A stretch of DNA of 64,000 nucleotides from Eopsaltria australis (Eukaryota > Chordata > Aves > Passeriformes > Petroicidae), in assembly GCA_034509425.1 (NCBI GenBank), contig JAVTVJ010000048.1:372001-436000 (forward strand). Direction: 5' to 3'. The notes beneath the pieces are model-generated. The model had not been told where the DNA came from, did no database searches, and was given only the letters and a program-made list of their open reading frames with translations. The position numbers and the translations under genes were made by a program. Shown piece after piece: positions 1 through 13,130 of this stretch (within the stretch, counting starts at the first letter, position 1; each line of letters starts with the position of its first letter).

Positions 1-2282
1 AAGAAATATATACAGAAAGAATAACAGTGCCCATTGGGTCATTGTTTCCTGTGACTAAAATATCAGTCAGAATTTTTTCCAAAGGTATGGATTAATATTA
101 CGAAATTTTCATTTCTGCCTCAAAATAAAAAGAATTTCTATCAGGAGAAAAAGTACAATCCTTTTGGGGAAAAAGAAAAAAAACATTATTATATGACTTG
201 ATAATGCAAATCAAAGAATTTTTTTAATCTAATTCAACTTTTACTTGTATGTTCTGCCAGGGTGAGTTTCACTTACATGTGTTACATGACAGTCTGGAAG
301 CCTTGTCATCATATATCCAGTGCTTAATGCTGGAGCAGGAGCAACACCCAAGGATATAATTTGCGACACCCAGTGACATAATTTTCTTCTGCATCTTTCC
401 CAGAAGAAAGGACAGTGCTCATGTCTCTAAAAGCTTTTGTTTACCAGAAATAGCTGCTTATGCAATTAGATTTTCACTGTGTGTTTTCTGTATTTTCCCT
501 AAAAGCAATATCAGATATGGCAGATAAGATAAGCAATCAGCCACTATATTAACTAATCATAGAAGCTAGAACATTTTTCCTTACTACAATGTAAATGATC
601 CTGACTGAAGTTTCATTATGTATAGAGCATAAATTCCAAATGCCAACTTGTTAATCTCCAGTGTTTTTGTGCACAATTTCCTTAAGGCAAATTGTGTCAC
701 TTGTCTTCTAAATCAGCATGAATGCATGGAGCACCAGAGATTTTCACATTATTATTGCCCATTTCTAGTGTCTTGATTCTAGCAGACTGTTGACCAATGT
801 CATGTCATTTCCCAGTCATATATGGCAAATGTTTTCAGTTTTTCCACTGACAAAATTGTTAGGCAGTTCATTTTGTAGACAGATATTTTATTACTTAGAC
901 AAAGTTGTGCATGAAAATATTTCATTGAGATCCTGAAGTGGGATCATAATTAGAAAAAAAACACAGGAGAATTTTAGGGGAGAAATGTCTACTTCAAGAA
1001 TGAGAGCTTGATTAATATTTTTTCAATATATGTGATCAGTGCATGATGTGACATTGAAAGAATAAATAGTTACTCCTTATTACAGACAACCAAACCACAG
1101 ATTAGAACCTAGATAGGGACTCCCAAAATTTTCTTCTTCAATAGTAAGGGCTAAAGTAAAAATTTCATAGAATCTGATAGAAAGCAGTCTAGTTTATGTT
1201 TTACTTTCAAGCAAGAACTTTAATCACTACACTTATGTATCAAGGTTACACTATGGTTTTACTAATATGAGAAAGACTGAATCAGTTGTTCTGTCACAGT
1301 CACAGGACAGCAGTAGTTTCATAAATATGGTTATTTAAACATCAAAAAGTACCAATAAGCTAAAGTAAGTTCAGTGTATAGCAAAGAGATCAAATTTACT
1401 TTAATGTCCAGCTGTCCTTTTTTCTCTCCTTGTCTAGTTATTGAAAAAATAATTAATTTGGTTGCATCTATTTACACTAATGAAATAGGGCTACTAGCAA
1501 GCAAGTGGAATGGTCATAAGTGACAGGAAAAGGTTTTTTTCAACAAAATAAAAATTAAGCATCCTCGATGCTTTGCAACTTACAAGATCAACTTGCTTAA
1601 GGAATAAATCTTGTGTTTCCATGTAAAACCTCCATGCTCTTCCTCACACAGAAAAGTACCAAGCTAGAAAGTCTCACCTGTCTTATGAAGCTAATTCTCA
1701 AACATTGGTTTAATTTTTCGGTTCACAAGAGCTATTCATCAAACAACACTGTAATGCAAAACAAGGTATCCAAAATATTATTAGCTAACCAAGTCATCTA
1801 ACTTTAAAAAATAGAATTTCCTGAAGTATAAGCACATTGTCCAATTAGGCATTTTAATGAATCTGCCATCTTGCATCAGTAATATTTTCTAAATGAAGTC
1901 ATATTCAGTATAAAAGCCTTATTATTATTCAGAACACTTCTCAGCTACAGCTGTAAGATTTGATTAAATCAGTATGTGCCTAGTAGGAACAGTTGAAGAA
2001 AAGCAGTGTGAAAATACATGCAATGTTCACAGTTCAAGAGGAACAAAATGCCAGGCTAAATTCCACAGATAAAATCTAAGTATGTATTAAACTCTACCTT
2101 TCTGGGACGTTTCCTATATTAAAGCAATATTTTCTCAAGTATAGACTGTTAAAATTAGCAAAATTAATGTAATTTTTTTAGATTACCTGATTATAGTCCT
2201 GCAGCAGTCTCTCTGGCTGTTTTTGCTTCCTGCATACCAAATCATGAAAGCTGATATAAAATTAAAAGAATGAGAAATCAGA
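1..2282. other. Unique AT-rich DNA, no gene seen
   Basis: This stretch is AT-rich and of mixed complexity, with no open frame above about 62 codons and no repeat family that I recognise. Short A or T runs occur but no microsatellite of note. A short match to the CR1 terminal words near 1170 (TTTCATAGAATCTGATAG) is not followed by CR1 sequence. It is best read as intergenic or intronic DNA. Confidence 0.6.
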
Positions 2283-3142
2283 GGTCACAGAGTCACAGAA
2301 TGGTGGAAATTGAAACAGATCTCCAAAGGTCATCTTGCCCAAACACCCTGGTCAAGCAGACCCATTTAGAATAGGTTGCTGATGACCATGTCCAGGCAAC
2401 TCTTCAATATCTCCGAGCACAGGGATTCCACACTTCTTTGGGGAACCTGTGCCAGTGCTCAGTCTCCCTCACAGTGAAAAAGTCTTCCCTGATATTCAAC
2501 TTGAGCCTTCTCTATTTCAGCTGATATCCACTGCCTCTCGTTTTGTTACTGAGCACACCTGAAAAGGGCCTGGCTCAATCCCCTGTGCACCCTCTCTTCA
2601 GGTACTTGTACAGACTGGTGAGAGAACCCCAAGGTTTTCTAGGCTAAACAGTGCCAGCTCTTTCAGCCCTTCCTCATATGAGAAATACTGTAGGCCATTC
2701 CCCATCCTTGTGGCCCTCTGTTGAGCTCTCTCCAGTATGTCCCTGTCTCTCTTTTACCAGAGAGCCTAGAACTGGTTGCAGCACTCCAGTTGTGGCCCCA
2801 CCAGGGCTCTAAGCAGAGGGGAAGGGTCACCTCCCTTGACTTACTGGCAGCACTTTTAATGAGCCATTAACCTTCTTTGCACCAAGGGCAGATTGATGGC
2901 TCATGTTCAGCTTGGAGACCACCAGGATCTCCAAGTTCTTTCTCAAAGCTACTTCCCAGCTGCTTGGTCGCTGGTATGTAATGGTGCCTGGGGTTGTTCT
3001 TTCCCAGGTGCAGGACTGCACGTGTTGGACTTCATGAAATTCCTGTCAGCTCATTTCCCCAGCCTGTTAGACATCCTTCTGGATGGCAGCGTGATCCTCT
3101 GGCACATTAGTTACTCTACCGGATTTTGTGTCATCTCCAGAA
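2283..3142 (-). mobile_element. CR1 LINE fragment, 3' half, minus strand
   Basis: On the plus strand the copy opens with a decayed form of the reverse-complemented CR1 terminus (AGTCACAGAATGGTGGAAAT). It runs on through the usual antisense order: the TTGCCCAAACACCCTG block, the AACCTGTGCCAGTGCTCA block, the CTTCAGGTACTTGTACAG block, and the coding-end part around GGTGCAGGACTGCACGTG and GGTGTCATC-like sequence near 3129. This corresponds to the 3' UTR plus the end of ORF2 of CR1. It is truncated at its 5' side, as most CR1 copies are. Many substitutions and small indels leave no open frame, so the copy is old. The open frames at 2827-3021 and 2893-3195 are accidental. Confidence 0.88.
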
Positions 3143-4915
3143 TTCAATGCTCATTCATAAGAGTAGGACACAAAATTCACATTAATTTAAAATGAAGAGG
3201 CAACCGTTTCAATTAGCAATGTCAAGATTTTATTTTGATCTGCAGATGTTTTCTTATTTACATCACAATATGTCTTATTTATGTTGAGAAGGCAGAGTTT
3301 CTGGCATTTACTGTACAAAATAGACTTTCAGGAACAGCCACTTGTAATTAATCAAACAACCACTCCTATGTGCAGATCAACAGGAATTACATGTATTCCT
3401 AAAAGATCAGCATACAAAACATGGAAGTTACAATGTATCTAAGTAAGGCTTACCAATGTCCTATGCTAATGTGCCTTAGAATCTCTTCCAAAATGGGTAT
3501 ATGTTTTTTTGAATCATTATGCAGGTGCTGCTAAGAAACTGAAATATATCCTTTTTATGTTTAGTATGCAGGATCCAAGTTTTGTATACCACTTTCATGA
3601 CTCCTCTATTTTATCATTGAGTTGCCTTACCCACAGGAAATTAAAGTCAAACACAAGAGAAACATAAGATGGACATTATAAATTTCAGATGATAAAGCAG
3701 CATCAAACTAGCTATAAACTTGAAAGAAACCCCGTATGTGTAGATAAGTATGTACATAGAAATATATTTTTGTGCAGACTGAGATACTGGGGGGAAAAAA
3801 GGAAATATAAAGGAAACTGACATGATTCAACATTGAAGAAAATATCAAATCATCACTTTTTGCACATTTCAAAAGACCCCATGAAATCCAAAAGAGATTA
3901 CAACAAATTGTTTATAATACTTCTAATGAAGAGAGGTTGCTGGGCTCTGGGCACAGAAACAGTACAAGTATAAATGAGATTCATACTTATCACTTTCCTG
4001 CCCCAGAACAAGAGGATTCTGCCTCAGGAAAAGAAGGTCTTTGGAAATCAGTTCATGATGCACGATGACATTTTAGCATGGCCTGCTGGTACAATGGGAA
4101 GAGCAGAGCTGCTCAGATATACAAATAGAAACCACTAAACACACCATTTTACGTCATGGTTCTATAAATGCTTCACCCTGTTCCTCAGGATATATTATCT
4201 GGAGCATTATAAATTCAATAAAGTCAATTAATGTGAACTATTTCTAGGTAGACTACTCTTAAAAATCATGGATTTAAGTCTAAGTAATGTCTACTTTTCC
4301 AGATCATGTTCTCTTTTGTATCAGAGATAAATAACAGATTCTGACGCAAAAGAGGGAGCTAGTATTCTATTTTAAATTCAAGTCTAATTTAAAAAATATA
4401 ACCTCCAGCAACTTTACTGTCACTACAATCAATCAAAGTGATAGCCTTGGAACTGCAAACCCCTTCCTCAGTCACATCTGCTACTGCAATATTTATGAAT
4501 TGCTTTCCTCATCATAGCAATTTAAATGGTACTGTTATTACAGAGACAAGAAAAGTCTAATACCAGCTATCATACCTAACACTACTATTATCAAAATATT
4601 TTAATTTCTCTTGAATTATAAATCTTTTAGGCTATTTTTAAAGTATAAATAACACAAAAGATTACATACACTCACGGACATGCACATAAATATGCTGACA
4701 TGTGTACATTTTTCTTCTATCAGCTAAAGGTCAGTGCTGTTTTTAAGCTAAAAAAGCTCCTCCATTCTCTTTTATTGAGTAGGAATATATGCAATGTTGT
4801 CTTCCTACTTTACAAGCTACAACAGATGAGAAGGAAAGCAATATTCTGTGTCATAAACACAAAATATGCACTAATTCCACAGTACCACCCAGCAGTTAGA
4901 GCTGCCTTCTAGAAA
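3143..4915. other. Unique AT-rich DNA, no gene seen
   Basis: No coding signal, RNA gene or repeat family is recognised here. An open frame of 70 codons at 4700-4912 has no recognisable motif and is of a length expected by chance. Confidence 0.55.
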
Positions 4916-5246
4916 GGACACAACTGGCTTCAAGCCCAGTGATGAGAACCCTAAATGCTTCATGTCTGGTCCTTGGAGAGGGTTTCAAAGCCTGAAGAGG
5001 GTGCACAGACAGGCCACAAGGACTGGGACCCATGTACATCTGGCCAGGAGGAAATACACAGCGCTGCTCCCAGGCTTCATGCTTGTATATGGGCCTGACA
5101 TGAGTTGTAAACTGAAGCTGTGACCAGAAGACATTCTGAGCTCAGAATCCACTCCTGGGATAAACACTTGAAAGCTCAGATCTCTTGCACAATTGCTTTT
5201 AGCCTAGTCATCTTATTTCCATCTAGTTTCTACCTTAGATTTTTAT
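4916..5246. other. GC-richer block of unknown origin beside CR1
   Basis: From about 4925 to 5110 the base composition rises clearly above the AT-rich surroundings, and the words (GCCACAAGGACTGGGACC, CTGGCCAGGAGGAAATAC) have the texture of transposon sequence. I cannot place it in the part of CR1 that lies just upstream of the neighbouring copy. It could be a rearranged upstream CR1 piece, an older repeat, or plain unique DNA. Confidence 0.3.
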
Positions 5247-5334
5247 TCTGGGAGGTACAGAAAAACACCTGTAGGACAACGCAGTCATTGGTCACAGCCA
5301 GCACGGCTTAATGAGAGGAAGGTCCAGCTTATCA

Positions 5335-5814
5335 AACCTGATTCTGTTTTATGACAAGGCAACCCACCTAGTTACCAAGGGAAACCAGCTGATACAAGCT
5401 GTTTGGATTTCAATAAAGCTTTTGATACCGCCTCTCAGAGGATCATTCTGGACAAAATGTCCAGCACACAGCTGAATAAAAACATCATGGGATGGGTGAG
5501 CAGCTGGCTCACAGGTCAGGCACAAAGGTTAATAGTAAATGAGGTGACACCAGACTGGGGACCTGTCACTAGTAAAGGCTCCACAGAGCTCCATCCTCAG
5601 CCCTGAGCACTTCAACGTCTTCATTAATGATGCAGCAGGACTGGATGGGATACTGAGCAAGTATACAGATGATACAAAAGTGGGAGGAGCTGTTGACTCC
5701 CTCAAAGGCAGGGAGGCCCTGCAGAGAGATCTCAACAAATCAGAGGGTTTGGCAATCACCAAAGAAAATTGCTGGATTCTGCACCTGGGATGTATGTATA
5801 GGCTGGGAAATTAG
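5335..5814 (+). pseudogene. Broken CR1 ORF2 reverse-transcriptase remnant
   Basis: Three pieces of the CR1 reverse transcriptase are readable in shifted frames. The first (about 5335-5400) covers a NLI..FYDKATHLV-like motif. The second (5403-5606) reads DFNKAFDTASQ and WVSSWLTGQAQR, the core palm region. The third (5611-5811) reads FNVFINDAAGLDG and then YTDDTKVGG, where the two catalytic aspartates (codons 5668-5673) survive in a YTDD box in place of the usual FADD-type box of CR1. A TAG stop at 5812-5814 ends the last piece. The enzyme would copy CR1 RNA by target-primed reverse transcription; this copy cannot, because it lacks the N-terminal endonuclease part and is frame-broken twice. Confidence 0.85.
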
Positions 5815-5958
5815 ATTCTGGAAAGCAGTGCCATGGAAATGAGACCCTGGGGGTTCTGGTGAACATGAGTCAGCAGTGCCCTGGCAGCCAGGAGGGCCAA
5901 GTGTGTCCTGGGGTGCCTCAGGCACAGCATGGCCAGCTGGGCAAGGGAGGGGATTGTC

Positions 5959-5981
5959 CTGCTCTGCTCTGCTCTGCTCTG
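5959..5981 (+). repeat. (GCTCT)n short tandem repeat inside CR1
   Basis: Four consecutive GCTCT units (5961-5980) sit where CR1 normally has a single or double copy of this word. It looks like a local slippage expansion after insertion of the CR1. Confidence 0.85.
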
Positions 5982-6480
5982 GGGCAGCCTTACCTCGAGT
6001 GCTGGGGGATAAGAAGGATATGAAGCTATTAGAGAGCATCCAAAGGAGGGCTCCAAAGATAGTGAAGGGCTTTGAGGGGAAGCCGTACAAGGAGTGGCTG
6101 AGGGCACTTGGTCTATTCAGCCTGGAGGAGACTGAGGGGAGACCTCACTCAGTCTGCAACTCCTCATGAGGGGAAGGGGAGGGGCAGTCGCTGATCTCTT
6201 CCTCATAGTGACCAGCAAGAAGACCCGAGGGAATAGCCTGTAGTTGTGTCAGGGGAGGTTTAGGTTGGATATTAGGAAAAAGTTCTTCACCCAGGCGGGG
6301 ACTGGGTACTGCAACAGCTCCCCAGGGAAGTGGCCACAACACTAAACCCAACAAGAAACGTTTGGACATTACCCCCCAGACACCTGCTGTGACTCTTGGG
6401 GGTGGTGCGGTGCAGGGCCAGGAATGGGACTTGATGATCCTTGTGGTTCCTTCCCACACAGCTTGTTCTGTGATTCTATG

Positions 6481-7811
6481 GTTATTTTTATTGTTTGTAT
6501 CTGTCTATCATTTATTTGCAAATCCCATAAAAAATGGCAGGAATCCCACACTTTTCTTATTGCCACGATTTCTGGTGAGTACATTTTGCAATATTTGTAA
6601 GTCCTTTGTGAACATATGCAGTTTGCTGAATAAGAATTTTCACTAGAGCTGCCCACTACATATTCTTCTTGTGATTTTAAACATACATAAGCCAACAAAA
6701 GACTGATCTGTGGCTTAGGCTTCAGCAGAATAATAAAACATGATTAATTCTCAGTGTCATTGCAATTGTCAGTCATCTCAGAAAGGACCCAGACAAAGAA
6801 TGGGGATTGCAGCTCTCTTCTGATTGATTTCACCTTTATCAGACTTTTGTAAAATATTACATTGGGATCCTATACCTGGATTAAACACAGTTATAAGTTT
6901 TCTCAAGATAGTACAGGCTATAGGCAACATTTTTTCCTTTTCTAATTTACTCTTACTTCTTTCTTTGAAATTCCTTATAACTACAAACCAGCTTGACTGA
7001 AATCCAAAAGTGTTAGTAAAATGGCTTGGATCCATACATAAATGTTTTGACTTTCAAGAAATGTGATTCCTGGTGCTTTAGCTCTTGCCTAACACAAGTA
7101 ATACTGTTGTGTGAATTCAAACAAGAGCCAGGATGTGACTCCGAAACTGGAGTGCCATCCTGATTATGCTCTGTTCACAGCAAAATCATACAAGCAGAAA
7201 AACAAGGCTGCCTGTCAGACTAGCTGCTGCACCTGAAGTTTAAACTCAAAAGCCTAAATTTAAGTAGGCTGCAACAGTTCCACCCTTCCTTCTGGCAGTA
7301 AGCATATTTAGACACTGATGATGGTCCTTTTGAGAGCAGCCCCTGAAGTACAATATTTTTTCATTTACCAGAAATAGTATGATAAGCAGTACAATACATA
7401 AATACTGTCCTGCCCATATAATTATTAAAGTTGATTTGTATTATCTGCAAGTACAGCTGACCCCAACTTCCTATGCCCTTGCTTTTTTCAATAGATGTTG
7501 AAAAGATGGCAGCTTTAAAAATCTCATTAGTGTACTATTGATGGGGCCTGAAGGAAGTTGTCTGCGATAGGCTTTTCAGATCATTTCCCTCCCAAGACTT
7601 TGTTGAACAATGGAGAATAGTAGTCCACTTCTTTGAAATTATACAAACTATACAACTTTACAGTTCAGCCAACTTTGCTTTTATAAACTAGAGAATATGA
7701 ACCCAGTCTTGGTTCATAAAAATTATGAGCAGTCATAAGTTGAAAACTATCTCCTCGCATTTTTCAAGTAGGGAATATCATGGCATATCAAAGGAGTAGA
7801 TCCTCTCCCTC
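6481..7811. other. Unique AT-rich DNA, no gene seen
   Basis: Between two CR1 copies there is ordinary AT-rich sequence. The longest open frame (85 codons, minus strand, 6778-7035) shows no recognisable domain. Confidence 0.55.
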
Positions 7812-8338
7812 CTCTCTACTCTCTTGAGATCCCACCTTGAGTATTGGGTCCCACTCCGGGATCCTCAGCACAGGAAGAATATGGACGTGCTGGAGTGAGT
7901 CCAGAGGAGGCAACAAAGACTATCAGAGGGATGGAGCACCTCTCCCACGAAGACAGGCTGAGAGAGTTGGAGTTGTTCAGCCTGAAGAAGAGAAGGCTCC
8001 AATGAGGCCTTATAGAACCTTCCAATACTTAAAGGGGCTCTACAAGGAAGTTGGAGAGGGATTTTTTACATAGGCATGTAGTGAAAGGACAAAGCCTAAT
8101 GGTTTTAATGAAAGAGAGTAGGTTTAGGTAGGAAGAAATTCTTTACTGTGGGAGTGGTGAGGCACTGAAACAGAGAAATCGTGCATGTCCCATCCCTAGA
8201 AGTGTTCAAGGCCAGGCTGGATGGGGCTCTGAGCAACATGGTCTAATGCAAGTTGTCCCTGTCTGCTATAGGGGGGCTGGAACCAGACGGTCTTTACTAA
8301 GGTCCATTCCGACCCAAAGCATTCTCTGATACTATGAT
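7812..8338 (+). mobile_element. CR1 LINE 3' end, plus strand
   Basis: The copy starts in the last part of ORF2 (CTTGAGATCCCACCTTGAG, then TGGAGTGAGTCCAGAGGAGG) and runs through GGATGGAGCACCTCTCC, AGAAATTCTTTACTGTG and GTTCAAGGCCAGGCTGGATG to a decayed terminus (ATTCTCTGATACTATGAT). This order matches the last roughly 500 bp of CR1. Small deletions (around 8090 and 8175) and scattered substitutions mark it as old. Open frames at 7816-8025 and 7837-8073 are products of the element, not genes. Confidence 0.92.
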
Positions 8339-11300
8339 ATCACACTGCAAGGAAAACAAAGAAAAATAACTAGTATATCCTCATTTTTGCTTCAGCGCTC
8401 CACTGAAGTCTATTTGCCATAGGCACATCATAACCTTTTGTTCAACTCATTTGACAGAATGTGTTTTATCACTGTTGTTATGCTTCAGCCCTTGTAGAAA
8501 GTGATGCCCTAGGTGAAAAAAAAGGGAGATTTTAAATATAAATTCAGGGAAGAAAAATACCAATTCTTATAGATAGAAACATTCATAGACAGTATCACTC
8601 AAATATCCAACCTTTAAACACTTCTGTTATCAGAATTTCCAGTGAAGTAACTAGCTGTTTGGCCCAAGACTGAAACAGTTATTTATTCCCTTGATAGTTC
8701 ACAGTTACGTAAATCAATTATCCTTAATGAAAAAGGGATTTGTTCACATACCTGCCCTTTTGAACATACTCAGTTTGATTGCAACTTGGCAAAACATTTC
8801 AGCACTTACTTGTTCATTATGATCTCTGCCATTGTACCTAATAACTCTTATTTTTAATCATACATTGTAAAACAGTTACAAAGTGACACTTAAAAGAGAG
8901 GTTATTCTAACTTTTTTGTTGTTATTACTATTTTAGTAATAGTAACCTAGTAATAATTTCCTACATGCTTTCAAAAAGTTTAAATTAGCAATTCTCATAT
9001 TTCTAGCTCTTGGCTATTCAGTTGATCTTGAAGAAGAAATGTCTCAGGAGCCCCAAAACCATGAGTAATCATTCTTGTTTACTAATGTCTTTCTGATGCT
9101 GCTACATATGGTATAAAAAAGCCACAAAAATGAGACGGAGCACTTAAGATATATGCTGAAAATCGAAAATAAATCACCAAAAGCGTCAAGAATGTACTTT
9201 CCACTTTTACAAAAGCCTCAAAGGGGAAAAAAAGATTACTTCTATAAAAGATATTGGTTATATGTCTTACACAAAGACAGAAAATATCTGAAACAACCAG
9301 CATGGTGCTCAGGGTAAAAATCTAAAATTTACTTCCATTTCTATTTTCTGTTCATCACTTTTTCAGTTCTTACATTCAGTTGTTTTTCCTAAGAGCACTA
9401 GTGTCCAACACTACTGCTGTCTTGGAAAACACTTTGACATGCTGTTCTGAGTGTTGTCTTCTCAGTATCACAGCCCACTGAAAGAAGAAATTCTGATAAT
9501 TTTAGTGGTTCCAGAAAGAGTAATATAATTTTTTTGCATGCACAGGTAAAAGCAAAAGTTTTTGTACTTCATCCTTGCTCTTTATTGATTGTCATGTACA
9601 TATAAATACATACCTGCAAGAAAACAAGACAGAAATATGAAAGAAGGAATATATATGACATTTCACTTTTAGAGTTCAACTTCTCTATTTGCAATAATTG
9701 TATGTGTGCATCCACATATACTAAAGAAGAAATAAAGAATTAGTGAAATTGGAAACTTGCTGTTCTGATAAGAAGAAACATGGCACTAGAGGATTTTTGA
9801 GCCTGCACCTTTCATCTCTTTTGTATCAATATTCACAGAAAATTTACTGCTCAAACAATTGACAAAATATAGACTTAAGACTGTGACCAACGATACTTTT
9901 CCCTCTTTCAATATTCACAGGTCACCTAACAAAACATGGGCATAGATTATTCAGGTCCACCAGATGCTTCTATAGTGACAGAAACAACTGTTTGTACTGC
10001 AATGCAATACCTACTAGCAGACAATCGGGGAAGCAATTTGGAAAATTATGCAATTCCAACCTGCCATTTACTTTTCTAAAGGAAACTTAAAACATACTGA
10101 CTTATTTTAGATTAATTTTCATATAGTCATAATCTTTTGTTTCCTTCATCTATCAACTGTTAAAATGGGAAAACTAAACTTTAAGCTTTAGGCTATCTCA
10201 TCTGACTTGCAATACAGACATATAAGTACCTGAAAAACAATGAACCATTGTGCTAAATTTGTCTATCTGATTTCCCATTGGGTTCAGAGTTCCCAAAACT
10301 AAAAGAGCACTCTATTCCAGCAATATCTAAATGTAAATTAGTTTAATTTTAAGGGATATGTAAATTAGGGAACATGGAGGCTATTCTTAGGTTTTCGGAC
10401 TTTTAAAAATTTTCTTCACTGTGAAAGCCTAGTTTCAATGTCCATTACAGAAAATCCAGTGATAAAAGATGATCTCGGTTTTGGAAAATTTGTGGTCATT
10501 TTGCCTTCCTCGCTGCCCTACTTTCTGCCAGAACTTGCTGGCAGTGACATCTGGAATAATTTCTTTACTGTCCAGCATTAACCTATATAGTGAGTACACT
10601 GAACTTGAATCATACATCCTTCAGTTGTGAGGTGCCTTTTTGGGCACCAGGTAAAAGCTTGCATATACCATCAGCAGATTAAGACTCTTTTGTCTACAGA
10701 GCATAAAACAGATTTCATTCCCACTTCATGTAGCAGTACTTACATATCCAGTACCTGTGGTCATAAGAAGACCCAGGTAAGTGAATGACATGCACATGAA
10801 TTGCCGTTTTTTACACAAATAAATATAAACAAATCTTTTATTTGCTTTTCATGACAGAGTAATTAAAAATATATCAACATTTATTTCTGGTAAATAAATG
10901 AGTGAAATTAATAGATAATGGCAATAAAATAAAATAAAATAGAACACAGTATTATGGTTATGATAATTTGCAAACTATTATTGCCTATCAATTCTTGACT
11001 GACAAAAAGTGCAGAATGGAAAAATCACTATCCAGCATATTATTTTAAAAATACACTACACATTATGTATGGATTCTTATTAAAATTAAATAAAAACTTT
11101 ACATTAAAGGTGAATTTGTGATCCTTCCATTCAATTAATACTGAAAATGAAAAATCATGTATTTAATTTTTGTACTCTAATTCAAAAACATAAACGTGTG
11201 GAAATATTTCCCTTCTGAATTATGGCATACAAATATGTGTTAACCTGATTAGAATCCTTTTTGGGCAGTTCACTAATTGATTTTGAAATGCAACAGGATG

Positions 11301-13130
11301 TGTTGGCTACCAGAGAACTTGGACTTCAAGTTGTGGTTTGGCTATCCAAATGCCAAAATTACTTTCCTTTTTGAAAGGTATAGGGGAAAATTAATCAGAC
11401 ATGGTAAGCAAAAATTTCTTCTCAGCAGCATATTCTTTAGTTTCTGAATTCTGTCATACATCACTGGAAAGTTTTGCTTTTCTTTCTAGAAAATAAAGAA
11501 ATTAAGACTATATCCAAGAACTAGGATGTGTTTGTCTTTTCAGAAAACTATAAATTGGTTTTTTTGCTTTACAATCTGAAGTAAAGCAGGAGGGATTTGT
11601 ATCTTCTAGTTATAAAGTGTTTCTACATTGTACTTTACCTCGGATTTGCCACAGGAAAAATAGACATAAAGATCAAAGGAATCCCAGCAAAGAAACACCT
11701 ACTTAACTAAATTAATCTTTGAATGCTTTTTAAATCTCTAACAGCATTACACAACTATTACAGCCTTCTCCTGAGTACCCTGGATCCATCATTTGGCCTC
11801 CAGTGGATGATAGGAACAGAAATTAAAGAGTTTAGCTAAACAAACATGGCATTGATTGATAATGGGGATAGGTGCTTTGATCAATTTATAAGAAGATGAA
11901 GTATTTGAAGCATCACGAAAAGAAATATTTTCTGCAATAAATCTCCAAGAGACTTTCAGAACTGTGATTGAAAGGGGAATTATTTCCTACTGTATCATAC
12001 AATAGATTTTACAGGCATTTACTTGAAATCGTAAATACATGGAGCTGGACCAGAAGCCAACAATGAAGAATGCCTTGGAAACAGGTGATATGAGGGTTTT
12101 AAAGCTCCTTTCCCTTGCTTTTATAACTACGAAATTAAATAAAACATTAAAATTTATCTGTTCAAAACAATACATTCAGGTACAGTGTACAACCACTGTC
12201 CTTATCTCAGCACTTCCTTTATCTATTATCATCTGTTTCTTACTTTTTGAATATTTTTTCAGCTAGATCCCACTTTCTCCAGCTTCAAAGTATTTTCTCA
12301 TGTTGTTACACTGCATATTTATTACTCAGACATAGTACTAAATACCATGTAAACTCTGTCTAGATGTCCTTATAAAAGAAAGATATAAGATATTACATCA
12401 TATTCCATTTCTCAATTCTCCATTTCTTTAACTACTTTTCTTTCAAAGTCAGTTATACCAAATATATACTTGGGAATAGCTCCTTCCAATAAAATAGACC
12501 CAAGAACCACAGGAAGAAATTATTGCTTTAAAATTCATCCTGTGTTTTTGTCCTTTTCCAGCATTTCTTAATGGCTCTTGTAACAGTAGAGTGGGGACAC
12601 AGTTAAGCAAGTAGAATTACTCTGTAGCTCTTGACTTTCCTCTGTATTTCTATCTCTGACCACTGTATAATTCCAATTTCTAATCAAGCTTTAGATTACT
12701 TCATTGGATGGGAATGAATGGAAAGGGAAGATAACAAAAACTAAGCAAAGATAGCATAAAAGCAAAACTAAAAATCTGAGTCAAATGCTTCTATGCATAT
12801 CAAATCCTCGTTTAAAACAGCTTGACTGAAGTCTAATTTCATTAATTAATTCGAGGTGTTAAAATATTTTCTTATAATCCTCACCAATATGTTATGCTGT
12901 TCGTATTTTGGAAGTGGTTTTTTCCTCCTTGTTTTATGTCTGAGGCTTTGATGTATCTGTTTTTACCTATGTGACGTTATTTTGGTTGGCTCTCTGAAGT
13001 TAAATCAAAGAGATCTGCTAGCCATAATGATCAGAAAACAAAGTAATGTCATCATTAGGATGTCTTCAATCAGAGTACTAGAACTCCTCAGGGGAAATAA
13101 TTGGTGAATCAGTCAGTAAGAAATATCTTT
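8339..13130. other. Unique AT-rich DNA, no gene seen
   Basis: Nearly 5 kb of AT-rich sequence without a recognised repeat family or coding signal. Open frames are all below 80 codons and overlap on opposite strands at random. The most AT-rich part is about 10850-11170, which also contains a short (AAAAT)n tract. Confidence 0.55.
10923..10940. repeat. (AAAAT)n short microsatellite
   Basis: The tract AATAAAATAAAATAAAAT contains between three and four units of a five-base repeat. It is too short to be notable beyond a possible length polymorphism. Confidence 0.8.

Larger units (their letters stand above)
5247..6480 (+). mobile_element. CR1 LINE, 5'-truncated, plus strand (CR1-C-like)
   Basis: The copy begins in the reverse-transcriptase region (GGTACAGAAAAACACCTGTAG, then GTCATTGGTCACAGCCAGCA) and continues through the end of ORF2 and the 3' UTR to the terminus TGTGATTCTATG at 6469-6480. 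The 3' UTR words GGGGAGGTTTAGGTTGGATA and TTCTTCACCCAG are diagnostic of CR1. Against the consensus I remember, it has internal deletions near 5785 and 5998 and a (GCTCT)n expansion at 5959. Frameshifts separate the coding remnants, so it cannot move. It resembles the minus-strand copy at 32624-33117 in subfamily, judging from the shared 3' end. Confidence 0.93.

Noticed and set aside
1160..1190. Possible CR1 terminus (TTTCATAGAATCTGATAG)
   Set aside because: No CR1 body follows on either side.
4070..4090. TTTAGCATGGCCTGC, similar to an internal U6 word
   Set aside because: No surrounding U6 sequence.
5740..6459. Several open frames of 97-116 codons on both strands
   Set aside because: They lie inside the plus-strand CR1 copy and do not follow its real reading frame; they are shadows of the repeat.
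9706..9740. CACATATACTAAA, matching the start of U6 snRNA
   Set aside because: Only 13 bases match and the following sequence does not continue as U6, so it is a chance match.
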